Assembly: GCA_052148715.1 (NCBI GenBank)
Contig: JBKQHQ010000121.1
Location: forward strand, 62,001-126,000
Source of the DNA: JBKQHQ01 sp052148715
GTDB lineage: Bacteria > Pseudomonadota > Alphaproteobacteria > Rhizobiales > Xanthobacteraceae
Length of the DNA: 64,000 nt
Direction: 5' to 3'
The number at the start of each line of letters is the position of its first letter. Positions within the stretch are counted from its first letter, which is position 1. Below the pieces are notes generated by a model. The model searched no databases, was not told the DNA's origin, and worked only from the letters and a program-made list of their open reading frames with translations. Shown here one piece after another: positions 50,294 to 58,882 of this stretch. Made by a program: the position numbers and the translations under genes.

Positions 50294-51685
50294 TCACTGC
50301 TTTTCCTTCTGCAGCCGTTTCAACCACCTATTGGCTTCCGCCCGCACGTTTTTCGGCGCCGTGCCGCCCTGGCTGGTGCGGCTCTTGACCGAGCGCTCGA
50401 CCGACAGGACCTCGAAGACGCCGTCGTTGATGCGTGGCTCGATCGACTGCATGGTTTCCAATGGTACGCGGTGCAGCGGTAACCCTGCCGCTGCCGCCGT
50501 GGCAACAATGCGGCCGGTCACGTAGTGTGCCTGCCGAAACGGCATGTTGAGCGCGCGCACAAGCCAATCGGCGAGGTCGGTAGCCGTGGCATAGCCGTCT
50601 CCTGCAGCCTTCTTCATACGTACGGCGTCAGGCTCGAGATCCCGCACCATGCCGGTCATGGCGGCGATGGACAAGGAAAGGGCCGAGAGCGCATCGATGG
50701 CGCCTTCCTTATCCTCTTGCATGTCCTTCTGATAGGCGAGCGGCAGACCCTTCATCACCACGAGGAGCGCGCTGAGCGCGCCGATAATTCGGCCGGTCTT
50801 GGCGCGTACCAACTCGGCCGCGTCCGGGTTGCGCTTCTGCGGCATGATCGAGGAGCCCGTGGTAAATTTGTCCGAGAGCCGGACGAGCCCCGCCAAAGGC
50901 GAGGTCCAGATCACGATCTCCTCGGCGAAGCGGGAGAGATGGATTGCCGCGATCGCGGCTGCCGCCAGCGTCTCCAAGACGAAATCGCGATCGGAGACGG
51001 CGTCGAGGGAGTTTGCCATTGGCCGGTCGAAGCCGAGCGCCTGCGCCACCATCTCGCGATCGAGCGCGAACGACGTGCCGGCGAGCGCCGCAGCACCAAG
51101 CGGGCACTCATTGAGCCGGCCCCGCGCATCCCGAAGTCGGTCGCGGTCGCGCCCGGTCATCTCGACATAGGCGAGCAGATGGTGGCCGAACGTAACCGGT
51201 TGCGCGGTCTGCAAGTGCGTGAAGCCCGGCATCACAGTCGCGGCGTGCGCCAGCGCCTTCTCCGCCAGCGCGCGCTGGTAGTCGGCGAGCGCTTGGTCGA
51301 GACCATCGATGGTATCGCGAATCCACAGGCGAAAATCCGTCGCCACCTGGTCGTTGCGTGAGCGAGCCGTGTGCAGGCGCCCGGCAACCGGCCCGATCAA
51401 CTCGCCGAGCCGGCCCTCCACGTTCATGTGGATGTCCTCGAGCGAGCGCTTGAATTCGAAGCGGCCGCTCTCGATCTCCGAAAGTATCGTGTCCAGGCCG
51501 TGGGCGATCTGGTCGCCATCCTCCGCCGTAATAATGCCTTGCTTGGCGAGCATCGCCGCGTGAGCCTTGGACGCACGGATGTCTTGGCGGTAGAGATGCC
51601 GGTCGAAATCAATGGAGGCGTTGATCTCCTCCATGATGGCATCGGGGCCTGACGCGAAGCGCCCACCCCAGATCTTGTTGCTCAT
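50294..51685 (-). CDS. argH: Argininosuccinate lyase
   Basis: 463 residues from MSNKIWGGRFASGPD. Fumarase/aspartase superfamily signature GSSIMPQKRNPD, N-terminal SxD..LEDIHMNVE (EDIHM, substrate-binding), TxRSRNDQVATD, and the C-terminal helix domain typical of ArgH. It splits argininosuccinate into arginine and fumarate. The open frame extends 29 codons upstream, into the divergent tlpA gene. The two starts are only 26 bp apart, so their promoters must overlap or lie inside each other. Confidence 0.95.
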   Translation of the reverse strand: MSNKIWGGRFASGPDAIMEEINASIDFDRHLYRQDIRASKAHAAMLAKQGIITAEDGDQIAHGLDTILSEIESGRFEFKRSLEDIHMNVEGRLGELIGPVAGRLHTARSRNDQVATDFRLWIRDTIDGLDQALADYQRALAEKALAHAATVMPGFTHLQTAQPVTFGHHLLAYVEMTGRDRDRLRDARGRLNECPLGAAALAGTSFALDREMVAQALGFDRPMANSLDAVSDRDFVLETLAAAAIAAIHLSRFAEEIVIWTSPLAGLVRLSDKFTTGSSIMPQKRNPDAAELVRAKTGRIIGALSALLVVMKGLPLAYQKDMQEDKEGAIDALSALSLSIAAMTGMVRDLEPDAVRMKKAAGDGYATATDLADWLVRALNMPFRQAHYVTGRIVATAAAAGLPLHRVPLETMQSIEPRINDGVFEVLSVERSVKSRTSQGGTAPKNVRAEANRWLKRLQKEKQ

Positions 51686-51711
51686 GCACGTCCACCGAGG
51701 TTGATTTATCC

Positions 51712-52380
51712 GTGACCGCGCAAACCGAGGACACGCCGCAACGCCGGCGCCGCCGGCTGGTGCCGATCGCATTGGCAGCGCTGGCTGGGGCTTTGGCCGG
51801 GATTGCGGGGGTATACGGGATCGCTAGCGTCGGGCGCAATGCGGACGCGGCCGTCTGCCATGATGCGGTTGACACCGCAAAGCGCATTGCGACCCTGTCG
51901 CGCGGTGAAGTTGCGGCCCTCACTCCCGCCGCGACGCCGCTTCATGTCCCCGATCTGAGCTTTGTCGATGCGACCGGACATGATCGCACGCTCGCCGATT
52001 GGCGCGGGCGGACCGTGCTGCTCAATTTGTGGGCGACCTGGTGTGTGCCGTGCCGCCGGGAAATGCCTGCATTGGATGCGCTCGAGGCAAAGCTCGGCTC
52101 CGAGCAGTTCGAGGTCGTGGCAGTCAATGTCGACCCGCGTGATGCGAAGAAGGCCCGCACCTGGCTCGATGACACCGGCGTGAAGCGGCTCAGCTATTAC
52201 GCGGATCAGGATGGAAAGACCTTGAAGAGCCTCAAGCTCATCGGCCGCGCTTTTGGCATGCCGACCACGGTCCTGATCGATCCGGCCGGCTGCGAGATCG
52301 GTACCATGGCGGGCCCGGCCGAATGGGCGAGCGAGGATGGCGTGCGGCTGATTTCGGCCGCGCTCCAGCGGGGATCGTGA
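51712..52380 (+). CDS. tlpA: TlpA-family membrane-anchored thiol:disulfide reductase
   Basis: 222 residues from GTG. One N-terminal transmembrane anchor (about 17-38), then a thioredoxin domain with WCVPC (C111, C114) in LWATWCVPCRREMP and cis-proline in GMPTTVLID. TlpA of Bradyrhizobium reduces cytochrome oxidase assembly factors (ScoI, CoxB) in the periplasm. Divergent from argH, an arrangement well conserved in Rhizobiales. Cysteines C49 and C287-type extra residues: one lies before the domain (AVCHDAVD) and one near the end (PAGCEIG), which may form a second disulfide as in TlpA. Confidence 0.9.
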   Translation: MTAQTEDTPQRRRRRLVPIALAALAGALAGIAGVYGIASVGRNADAAVCHDAVDTAKRIATLSRGEVAALTPAATPLHVPDLSFVDATGHDRTLADWRGRTVLLNLWATWCVPCRREMPALDALEAKLGSEQFEVVAVNVDPRDAKKARTWLDDTGVKRLSYYADQDGKTLKSLKLIGRAFGMPTTVLIDPAGCEIGTMAGPAEWASEDGVRLISAALQRGS

Positions 52381-52404
52381 CCGGAGAGCGGCGAACCGCG
52401 ACGG

Positions 52405-52605
52405 TCACGCACTGACGTTGATGGAATTGCCGACGCCCGAAGGAAGGTTCGCCAGCGAAGCACCATTCTGCAGCGCGGGATCGATCAAACTGGCGATCGC
52501 GGCTTGGCTCTGGGCTTGCTCGCGTAGAACGCTGATCGCAATCGACTGCTGAGTTTGCCCGGCTTTGGCGGTGATAAGGGCGGCAGCGAGCGCGGCGACG
52601 TCCAT
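52405..52605 (-). CDS. YjfB-like putative motility protein
   Basis: 66 residues, ATG preceded by GAGGAG at 9 nt. The protein is an Ala/Gln-rich amphipathic helix (MDVAALAAALITAKAGQTQQ, SIAISVLREQAQSQAAIASL) ending GNSINVSA. This fits the YjfB putative motility family (small proteins ending in INVSA/VNISA), named for occurrence in motile bacteria; no mechanism is known. A 30-nt perfect hairpin lies in its leader. It is convergent with tlpA (24 nt between stops). Confidence 0.72.
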   Translation of the reverse strand: MDVAALAAALITAKAGQTQQSIAISVLREQAQSQAAIASLIDPALQNGASLANLPSGVGNSINVSA

Positions 52606-52630
52606 GATCGAAAACTCCTCGGCGCAGGCG

Positions 52631-52660
52631 CTGGCCAAGCCTGCCCTCAGGCTTGGCCAG
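52631..52660. repeat. Perfect 13-bp inverted repeat in leader of small motility gene
   Basis: Arm CTGGCCAAGCCTG (52631-52643) pairs with 52648-52660 around the loop CCCT. It lies between hbd and the YjfB-like gene. No T run follows on either strand, so it is not a standard terminator; mRNA processing or a regulatory structure is possible. Confidence 0.7.
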
Positions 52661-52732
52661 GGTGAGTCCTGGCTTCCAGGAGAGGCAGTCTGGCAGCGAA
52701 CGGTTAATTTCCTCTGTGTGCCGTTGGCGCTG

Positions 52733-53614
52733 TTATCGGGTCGGGACCGGCTTTTCGCCTCGGTAATCATAGAACCCGCGCTGCGTCTTGCGCCCAAGCC
52801 AGCGTGCCTCGACGTACTTCACCAACAGCGGACAGGGGCGGTATTTCGAGTCGGCCAGCCCTTCGTGCAGGACCTGCATCACGGACAGACAGGTGTCGAG
52901 GCCGATGAAGTCCGCAAGCTCAAGCGGCCCCATCGGATGATGCGCGCCAAGCCGCATGGCGTTGTCGATGGCCTCGACGTTGCCCACCCCTTCGTAGAGC
53001 GTATAGATCGCCTCGTTGATCATCGGCAGGAGGATCCGGTTGACGATGAACGCCGGGAAATCCTCGGAGACGGCGATAGTCTTGCCGAGCCTTTTCACGA
53101 AGTCCCGGGTGGCCTCGAAGGTGGGGTCGTCGGTCGCGATACCGCGGATCACCTCGACGAGCTCCATCAAGGGCACCGGATTCATGAAATGGATGCCGAT
53201 GAAACGCTCAGGCCGATCGGTCGACGCCGCGAGACGGGTGATGGAGATCGACGAGGTATTCGTGCCGATGATGGCGGCCGGCTTCGCCACCGCGCAGAGG
53301 TCGACGAAGATCTTGCGCTTGACCTCTTCCTTCTCGGTCGCGGTCTCGATCACCAGGTCGCAGTCGCTGAGCGCGTCGAGCGTCTCGGCGGTCTTGATGC
53401 GGTCGAGCGCCTTCTTCTTGGCCTCGTCCGTGATCAAGCTCTTGCTGACCTGGCGCGTCATATTGCCGTTGATCGTGGCGAGCGCCGACTTGATCGGCTC
53501 CAGCGCGATGTCGTTGAGCAGCACATCATAGCCCGCCAAGGCGCAGACATGCGCAATGCCGTTGCCCATTTGACCGGCACCGATCACGCCGACTTTCCGA
53601 ATGGTGGGGCTCAT
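52733..53614 (-). CDS. hbd: 3-Hydroxybutyryl-CoA dehydrogenase
   Basis: 293 residues, standard for this single-domain-pair enzyme. NAD-binding GAGQMGNGIA (12-21), catalytic pair H-x-E in HFMNPVPLMELVEVI, and C-terminal dimer domain (HHPMGPLELADFIGLD). It oxidises (S)-3-hydroxybutyryl-CoA in fatty acid and butanoate metabolism. It lies downstream of etfA and etfB on the same strand (128-nt gap), a common grouping in Rhizobiales. Confidence 0.94.
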   Translation of the reverse strand: MSPTIRKVGVIGAGQMGNGIAHVCALAGYDVLLNDIALEPIKSALATINGNMTRQVSKSLITDEAKKKALDRIKTAETLDALSDCDLVIETATEKEEVKRKIFVDLCAVAKPAAIIGTNTSSISITRLAASTDRPERFIGIHFMNPVPLMELVEVIRGIATDDPTFEATRDFVKRLGKTIAVSEDFPAFIVNRILLPMINEAIYTLYEGVGNVEAIDNAMRLGAHHPMGPLELADFIGLDTCLSVMQVLHEGLADSKYRPCPLLVKYVEARWLGRKTQRGFYDYRGEKPVPTR

Positions 53615-53742
53615 TATGTTTCGTCCAATGCGGCCCGCAGTCCGAGCCGTGCCCGACCAGCGCCGCTTCTCTGAGACCGCATGATTCTACGACGATCCAC
53701 GCAACGATGCCATCTTGCGCCTATTCATACTTAGACTGAGGG

Positions 53743-54687
53743 TTACCGACCGACCTTGCCGAGCTCGCTCGCCAGCTCCGGAAGCGCCTGAAACAAATCG
53801 GCGACGAGGCCGTAGTCGGCGACCTGGAAAATCGGTGCCTCCTCGTCCTTGTTGATGGCGACGATGACCTTAGAATCCTTCATGCCGGCGAGGTGCTGGA
53901 TGGCTCCCGAGATGCCGACCGCGATATAGAGCTCGGGCGCGACCACCTTGCCGGTCTGGCCGACCTGCCAGTCGTTTGGCGCGTAGCCCGCGTCGACGGC
54001 AGCGCGCGAGGCGCCGATGGCGGCGCCCAGCTTCTCGGCGACCGGCTCAATATATTTTGCGAAATTCTCCCGGTTTTGCATCGCCCGCCCGCCGGAAATG
54101 ATGATCTTTGCCGAGGTCAGCTCCGGCCGATCGAGCTTGGACAGTTCCTCGCCGACGAAGCTCGAGATGCCAGGGTCGGCTGCCGGGGGCACCACCTCGA
54201 TCGACGCCGAGCCGCCCTCACCCGCTGCCTGGAAGCCTGCGGTGCGGATTGTCATAACCTTTTTAGGGTCGATCGAGCGCACGGTCTGGACGGCGTTCCC
54301 GGCATAGATCGGCCGTTCGAACGTATCCGGCGCCACGACCTTGAGTACTTCGGAGATCTGCATGACGTCGAGGAGCGCGGCCACCCGAGGCATAAAGTTC
54401 TTGCCGGAGGTCGTCGCCGGCGCCACGAAGAACCCGTAAGGTGCCGCGAGCGAAACGATCAGCGCCGCCATCGGCTCGGCGAGCGCATGCTCGTAGACCG
54501 GCGCGTCGGCGAGGAGAACCTTGGCTACCCCGTCGAGCTTGGCGGCGGCTTCCGCGACGGGGCGACAATTCGCGCCGGCGACGAGCACGTGCACGTCGCT
54601 GGCGAGCGCCTTAGCGGCCGTGAGCGCCTTGTGGGTCGCGTCGCGCAACCGCTGATTGTCGTGTTCGGCGACGAGCAGGGTCGGCAT
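53743..54687 (-). CDS. etfA: Electron transfer flavoprotein alpha subunit
   Basis: 314 residues from the ATG at 54687 (GTG one codon upstream). Domain I (1-185) and the C-terminal FAD domain with GQTGKVVAPELYIAVGISGA and the signature end (KVIVAINKDEEAPIFQVADY). It receives electrons from acyl-CoA dehydrogenases and passes them to ETF-quinone oxidoreductase. The start overlaps the etfB stop (TGATG). The acyl-CoA dehydrogenase at 56975-58651 is a plausible donor. Confidence 0.94.
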   Translation of the reverse strand: MPTLLVAEHDNQRLRDATHKALTAAKALASDVHVLVAGANCRPVAEAAAKLDGVAKVLLADAPVYEHALAEPMAALIVSLAAPYGFFVAPATTSGKNFMPRVAALLDVMQISEVLKVVAPDTFERPIYAGNAVQTVRSIDPKKVMTIRTAGFQAAGEGGSASIEVVPPAADPGISSFVGEELSKLDRPELTSAKIIISGGRAMQNRENFAKYIEPVAEKLGAAIGASRAAVDAGYAPNDWQVGQTGKVVAPELYIAVGISGAIQHLAGMKDSKVIVAINKDEEAPIFQVADYGLVADLFQALPELASELGKVGR

Positions 54688-55436
54688 CACAGGACTCCTG
54701 CTTCGTTTTTGAGCTTGCCTACAAGTTCGGCGACGGACGCGACCTTGACCCCAGACTTGCGCCGAGACGGCTCGATCGTCTTGAGGACCTCAAGCCGCGG
54801 CTTGACATCGACCCCATAAGCCTGCGGCGTCTTCTCGTCGATCGGTTTTTTCTTCGCCTTCATGATGTTGGGCAGGCTGGCATAGCGCGGCTCGTTGAGC
54901 CGCAAATCGGTCGTCACGATTGCGGGGCCCTTGAGCTTGATGGTCTGCAGCCCTCCATCGACCTCACGCGTGACCGTGATGTCGGAACCGTCGATGACGA
55001 TTTTCGAGGCGAAGGTGCCCTGCGGCCAACCCAGCAAAGCCGCCAGCATTTGACCGGTCTGGTTACAATCGTCGTCGATCGCCTGCTTGCCGAGAATGAC
55101 GAGCCCGGGCTGCTCGGCATCGACGATGGCTTTGAGGAGCTTGGCGACGGCGAGCGGCTCGACTGCCCCCTCGGCCTTCACCAGGATGCCGCGATCGGCG
55201 CCCATCGCGAGACCGGTGCGGATCGTTTCGGCGGCTTGGGCCGGGCCGATCGATACGCAGATGACCTCGGTGGCCTTCCCGGCCTCCTTGATCCGCAGCG
55301 CCTCCTCGACGGCGATCTCGTCGAATGGATTCATCGACATCTTGACGTTGGCGAGATCCACGCCCGAGCCGTCCGTCTTGACGCGAATTTTGACGTTGTA
55401 GTCGACAACCCGCTTAACGGGCACAAGGATTTTCAT
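54687..55436 (-). CDS. etfB: Electron transfer flavoprotein beta subunit
   Basis: 249 residues from MKILVPVKRVVDYNVKIRV. The EtfB signature VKILGKQAIDDDCNQTGQ-like region (ILGKQAIDDDCNQTGQMLA, about 121-139) and MNPFDEIAVEEALRIKE are clear; AMP binds in this subunit. Expected to form the heterodimer with EtfA encoded next (1-nt overlap). The open frame 22 codons upstream has no start signal. Confidence 0.94.
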   Translation of the reverse strand: MKILVPVKRVVDYNVKIRVKTDGSGVDLANVKMSMNPFDEIAVEEALRIKEAGKATEVICVSIGPAQAAETIRTGLAMGADRGILVKAEGAVEPLAVAKLLKAIVDAEQPGLVILGKQAIDDDCNQTGQMLAALLGWPQGTFASKIVIDGSDITVTREVDGGLQTIKLKGPAIVTTDLRLNEPRYASLPNIMKAKKKPIDEKTPQAYGVDVKPRLEVLKTIEPSRRKSGVKVASVAELVGKLKNEAGVL

Positions 55437-55603
55437 GGTTCCCCCTCCCTCGGGGGGTGCGCAAAGCCCGGCAAAGTACTGGCCTCGCCGATCAGGTGTC
55501 AACGTGAACGGTGCAAATCATCGACCGGCGCAGACCAGCCGGCGGCTTGCGGCCGCTCTCTTCGCCCGCCCCGTGATCGCGAGCCCGGCGTCGCGCCGCC
55601 GGT

Positions 55604-56182
55604 TCAGCGGTTGGCGCCCGGCACCCATAATACGTCGCCGGCGCCCTTTTGGTTTACGCTGCGGCCTGCCACAAACAAGAAGTCGGACAAGCGATTGATA
55701 TATTTCAGCGCCGGCGCCGACACCGTTTCGCCCGGCGCAGTCGCCACCTCGACCATCAGCCGTTCGGCCCGGCGGCAAACGGTGCGCGCCAGATGCAGAT
55801 GGGCAGCAGCAGCCGTACCGCCCGGCAGCACAAAGGAATTGAGCGGCGCGAGCTCGCCGTTGAGGAGATCGATCTCCTGCTCCAGCCGCGCCACTTGCGG
55901 CTCGACGATGCGCAGCCGTTCGCGGGAGGCATTGCGTCCGGTTTCCGGCGTGCAGAGGTCCGCGCCGAGGTCGAATAGATCGTTCTGGATGCGCGCGAGC
56001 ATGGCATCGATCTGGGGCTCGGTGCCCGTATACAGTCTAGCAAGACCGATGGTGGCATTGAGCTCGTCCACCGTGCCATAGGCGGCGATTCGGCGATCAT
56101 GCTTGGGCCGCCGCTCGCCGGTGCCGAGCGCGGTCGTGCCGTCGTCTCCCGTGCGTGTATAGATACGGTTGAGCACGACCAT
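55604..56182 (-). CDS. Cob(I)alamin adenosyltransferase, PduO type
   Basis: 192 residues from MVVLNRIYTRTGDDGTT. PduO/EutT-like motifs: RTGDDGTTALGTGERRPKHD (ATP-binding N-terminus), VDELNATIG, LCTPETGR, and ARTVCRRAERL near the C-terminus. It adenosylates cob(I)alamin to coenzyme B12. The frame opens 76 codons earlier across the HIG1 gene and is rejected. It follows the HIG1 gene by 17 nt, as in other Rhizobiales. Confidence 0.9.
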   Translation of the reverse strand: MVVLNRIYTRTGDDGTTALGTGERRPKHDRRIAAYGTVDELNATIGLARLYTGTEPQIDAMLARIQNDLFDLGADLCTPETGRNASRERLRIVEPQVARLEQEIDLLNGELAPLNSFVLPGGTAAAAHLHLARTVCRRAERLMVEVATAPGETVSAPALKYINRLSDFLFVAGRSVNQKGAGDVLWVPGANR

Positions 56183-56199
56183 GCGCTTTGTCCCAGCCC

Positions 56200-56394
56200 T
56201 CAGCGCTTCATGGCCCAAATCGTCAACATGATGACGATCACGGCGACGAACTGCAGCAGCACGCGCAGCCGCATCAGTCTTTGCGACGTGTTGGGCGATC
56301 CGCCGCGCATCATGTTGACGAGGCCAAGCAACAGCACAACAGCAACGGCGCCGATCGCAATCGGCACCAGATAGTGAGAAAGAAAGCCCGCCAT
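56200..56394 (-). CDS. Twin-transmembrane HIG1-domain protein
   Basis: 64 residues with two transmembrane helices (about 7-28 and 43-62) joined by the short loop MMRGGSPNTSQRLMRLR, the HIG_1_N (hypoxia-induced) pattern. Mitochondrial relatives stabilise respiratory supercomplexes; bacterial ones are unstudied. It precedes the adenosyltransferase gene by 17 nt. Confidence 0.82.
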   Translation of the reverse strand: MAGFLSHYLVPIAIGAVAVVLLLGLVNMMRGGSPNTSQRLMRLRVLLQFVAVIVIMLTIWAMKR

Positions 56395-56441
56395 GAAACC
56401 CTTTTAGCACCCCTGCGGCGCGGGGGCCATCGGCACGATCC

Positions 56442-56894
56442 TCACCCGATCAGGTGCTTCTCGATCTCGTACAGCGGCATCTTGACGAGGTCCTTATCGA
56501 TCTCGGCGCGCAATGCGGCGCGCAACCCGTGCGAATAGGCTGGACGGAGCACCCCCAGGGCCCGCGGCGGAGCCACGATGATCAGCGATTTGATCTTCCC
56601 CGCCCCCACCGCGTGATCGAGCCGTGCGACGAGCTGCATGAGGAAAGCGCGCTCGGTCTGCGCATGCCAGTCCGTCTGCTCCACCGCGCCGCGCGCAGTG
56701 CCCGTGCCGACCGAGTGTTGAACGCGGCCGGGCGACGACGTACCCTGCTCATGGGTTGGCGGATCCTTTTGCGTAATGACTTCCTGCGTTCGTAAATTGG
56801 GAAACTTTTCGTCACCGACGTTCTGCAAGACCAAGGCTTTGGTACCGTCGCATACGACGACCCACTCGCCCGCATCAATCCTCGTTTTCGTCAT
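56442..56894 (-). CDS. Host attachment family protein
   Basis: 150 residues from MTKTRIDAGEWVVVCDG, with AGGAGG 6 nt upstream. It matches the Host_attach (PF10116) family: VVVCDGTKALVLQNVG, HEQGTSSPGRVQHSVGT, LVARLDHAVGAGKIKSLIIVAPPRALGVLR, and ending EIDKDLVKMPLYEIEKHL. The fold resembles archaeal release factor/Pelota-like domain. The family name stems from Agrobacterium attachment genes; the molecular role is unclear. Monocistronic between the HIG1 gene and the acyl-CoA dehydrogenase. Confidence 0.84.
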   Translation of the reverse strand: MTKTRIDAGEWVVVCDGTKALVLQNVGDEKFPNLRTQEVITQKDPPTHEQGTSSPGRVQHSVGTGTARGAVEQTDWHAQTERAFLMQLVARLDHAVGAGKIKSLIIVAPPRALGVLRPAYSHGLRAALRAEIDKDLVKMPLYEIEKHLIG

Positions 56895-56974
56895 GTAAGC
56901 CTCCTGCGCCAAGCACAGGCTACCCGGATGCGGGCCAGCCGATATTGACGCGGATCAACGCCTGGGCCGGCACT

Positions 56975-58651
56975 TCAGTTGCTCTGCGCCAGTAGCCGCT
57001 TGGCGATGACATCGGCCTGAATTTCGGCGGCGCCCTCGAAAATCGACAAAATGCGGGCATCGCAGAGCAGACGTGAGGCCGACGACTCGAGCGCAAATCC
57101 GTTGCCGCCGTGGATTTGCACGGTGTTGTCGGCGGCGGCCCAGGCGGTACGCGCGGCCAGGAGCTTCGCCATACCGGCTTCCAGATCACAGCGAGCCCCT
57201 GAATCCTTCTGGCGCGCGGCGAAATACACGAGCTGCCGCGCCAAAGTGATTTCGGCGGCCATCATCGCAATCTTGTCGGCGATACGCGGGAAGCTGATGA
57301 TCGCTTGACCGAACTGCTGACGCTGCTTGGCATAGACGAGCGAAAGGTCGAGCGCCGCCTGCGCCACGCCGACCGATCGCGCCGCGGTCTGAATGCGCGA
57401 CGCCTCGAACGTCTGCATCAGCTGCTTGAAACCCAGCCCCTCGACACCGCCCAAGAGCCCCGAGGCCGGCACTTCGAAGCCATCGAAAGCAATCTCGAAT
57501 TCCTTCAAGCCGCGATATCCGAGCACTTCGATCTCGGACCCGGACATGCCCGTTGCCGGGAACGGCTGCTCGGGCGTGCCGCGCGGCTTTGCGGCGAGCA
57601 GCAACGACAGACCGCGGTAGCCGACCTGCTTCGCATCGGTGCGCACCAGCAGCGTCATCAGGTCGGCACGGGCCGAATGCGTGATCCAAGTTTTGTTGCC
57701 GAAGATGCGGTAGACGTTGCCTCGCCGCTCGGCTCGCGTGCGCACGGCGGCAAGATCAGAACCGGCATTCGGCTCCGTGAACACGGCCGTCGGCAGCACC
57801 TCGCCGGAGGCGATCCGCGGCAGCCAGTTATCCTTCTGCTCGCGCGTGCCGGCGGCAAGGATCAGCTCGGCCGCGATCTCCGAACGCGTGCCGAGCGAGC
57901 CGACCCCGATATAGCCGCGCGACAGCTCCTCGGAGACGACGCACATCGCCTCCTTGCCGAGACCCATGCCGCCGTATTCCTCCGGGACCGTGAGGCCGAA
58001 CACGCCGAGCTCCGCCATCTGCGCGATCAGCGCAAGCGGAATGTAGCTGTTCGACATGTGCCACGCGTGGGCATGCGGGCTGACATCGGCAAGCGTGAAC
58101 TTGCGCATCTCCTCGCGCATCGAGTCGAGCGTGTCGGAGAGCCCGAACGCGCCAACATTGGGATCGGGCTGCGCGCTGATGAGCTCCACGACCCGCGCGC
58201 GGTTCTGCGCCGTGTTGCCCGTTGCAATCAGGCCCGCGACCGCCGCCGTCAACCGCGAGGCGACGGCCTCGGCCGAGAGGCCAAGGTCGGCAAGCCGCGC
58301 CGTCTCGCCCTGGCTCATCGGAACGCCGCCCTGGATCTGCGCGAGGTATTCACCGAGGCCGATCCGGATCAGCAGATCCTCGATCTCGCCCAACCGCTGT
58401 TGGACCTGCAGCCGTTCGGCGAAAGCCACGATTTGCCGGATGGCGGCGACATAGGCGGCGAGCCAGGCCAGCCCATGGGTCGCGCGCTGCTCGCGCCGAA
58501 ACAAGCGATCCACGATCCGTCCCTTGACCGCAACCCGTTCCCGGACCTTGGCAATCGCGTCGGCCAGAAGCGCCTCGACCGCATACAGCGCCTCGCCCGC
58601 AAGCACGATCAGGTCATGACCTTTGTCGAGGCGGGGACTGGAACCCGGCAT
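56975..58651 (-). CDS. Acyl-CoA dehydrogenase with N-terminal extension
   Basis: 558 residues; ordinary acyl-CoA dehydrogenases are about 380-400. The extra 150-160 N-terminal residues are helical (MPGSSPRLDKGHDLIVLAG...). The core has substrate/FAD loops TEPNAGSDL, GNKTWITHSA, and the C-terminal half with QIHGGNGF and SIFEGAAEIQADVI holding the likely catalytic glutamate. Long versions like this occur in Rhizobiales; substrate is unknown (branched-chain or medium-chain acyl-CoA possible). Electrons go to ETF encoded 1.5 kb away. Confidence 0.88.
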   Translation of the reverse strand: MPGSSPRLDKGHDLIVLAGEALYAVEALLADAIAKVRERVAVKGRIVDRLFRREQRATHGLAWLAAYVAAIRQIVAFAERLQVQQRLGEIEDLLIRIGLGEYLAQIQGGVPMSQGETARLADLGLSAEAVASRLTAAVAGLIATGNTAQNRARVVELISAQPDPNVGAFGLSDTLDSMREEMRKFTLADVSPHAHAWHMSNSYIPLALIAQMAELGVFGLTVPEEYGGMGLGKEAMCVVSEELSRGYIGVGSLGTRSEIAAELILAAGTREQKDNWLPRIASGEVLPTAVFTEPNAGSDLAAVRTRAERRGNVYRIFGNKTWITHSARADLMTLLVRTDAKQVGYRGLSLLLAAKPRGTPEQPFPATGMSGSEIEVLGYRGLKEFEIAFDGFEVPASGLLGGVEGLGFKQLMQTFEASRIQTAARSVGVAQAALDLSLVYAKQRQQFGQAIISFPRIADKIAMMAAEITLARQLVYFAARQKDSGARCDLEAGMAKLLAARTAWAAADNTVQIHGGNGFALESSASRLLCDARILSIFEGAAEIQADVIAKRLLAQSN

Positions 58652-58882
58652 CGCGATCTCCCGGGGGGTCGGTTCGGATGAGGTGTGCGGACCCTACGCG
58701 GCTGCTGGGTCAAAGCAAGGCGGCGGCGTGACGATCCCCAGGCACAAGCACAACTGTGTTACAATTCGTGCATAGGAGGTTTGCCCTTGATTCATGTTTG
58801 CGGCGGACACAATCAGCATTTCCAGTGCAGCGCCGAGTCGGTCCACGAACGGCGCGCTTAGGTTTCCGCCTCGGAGAGCGTT

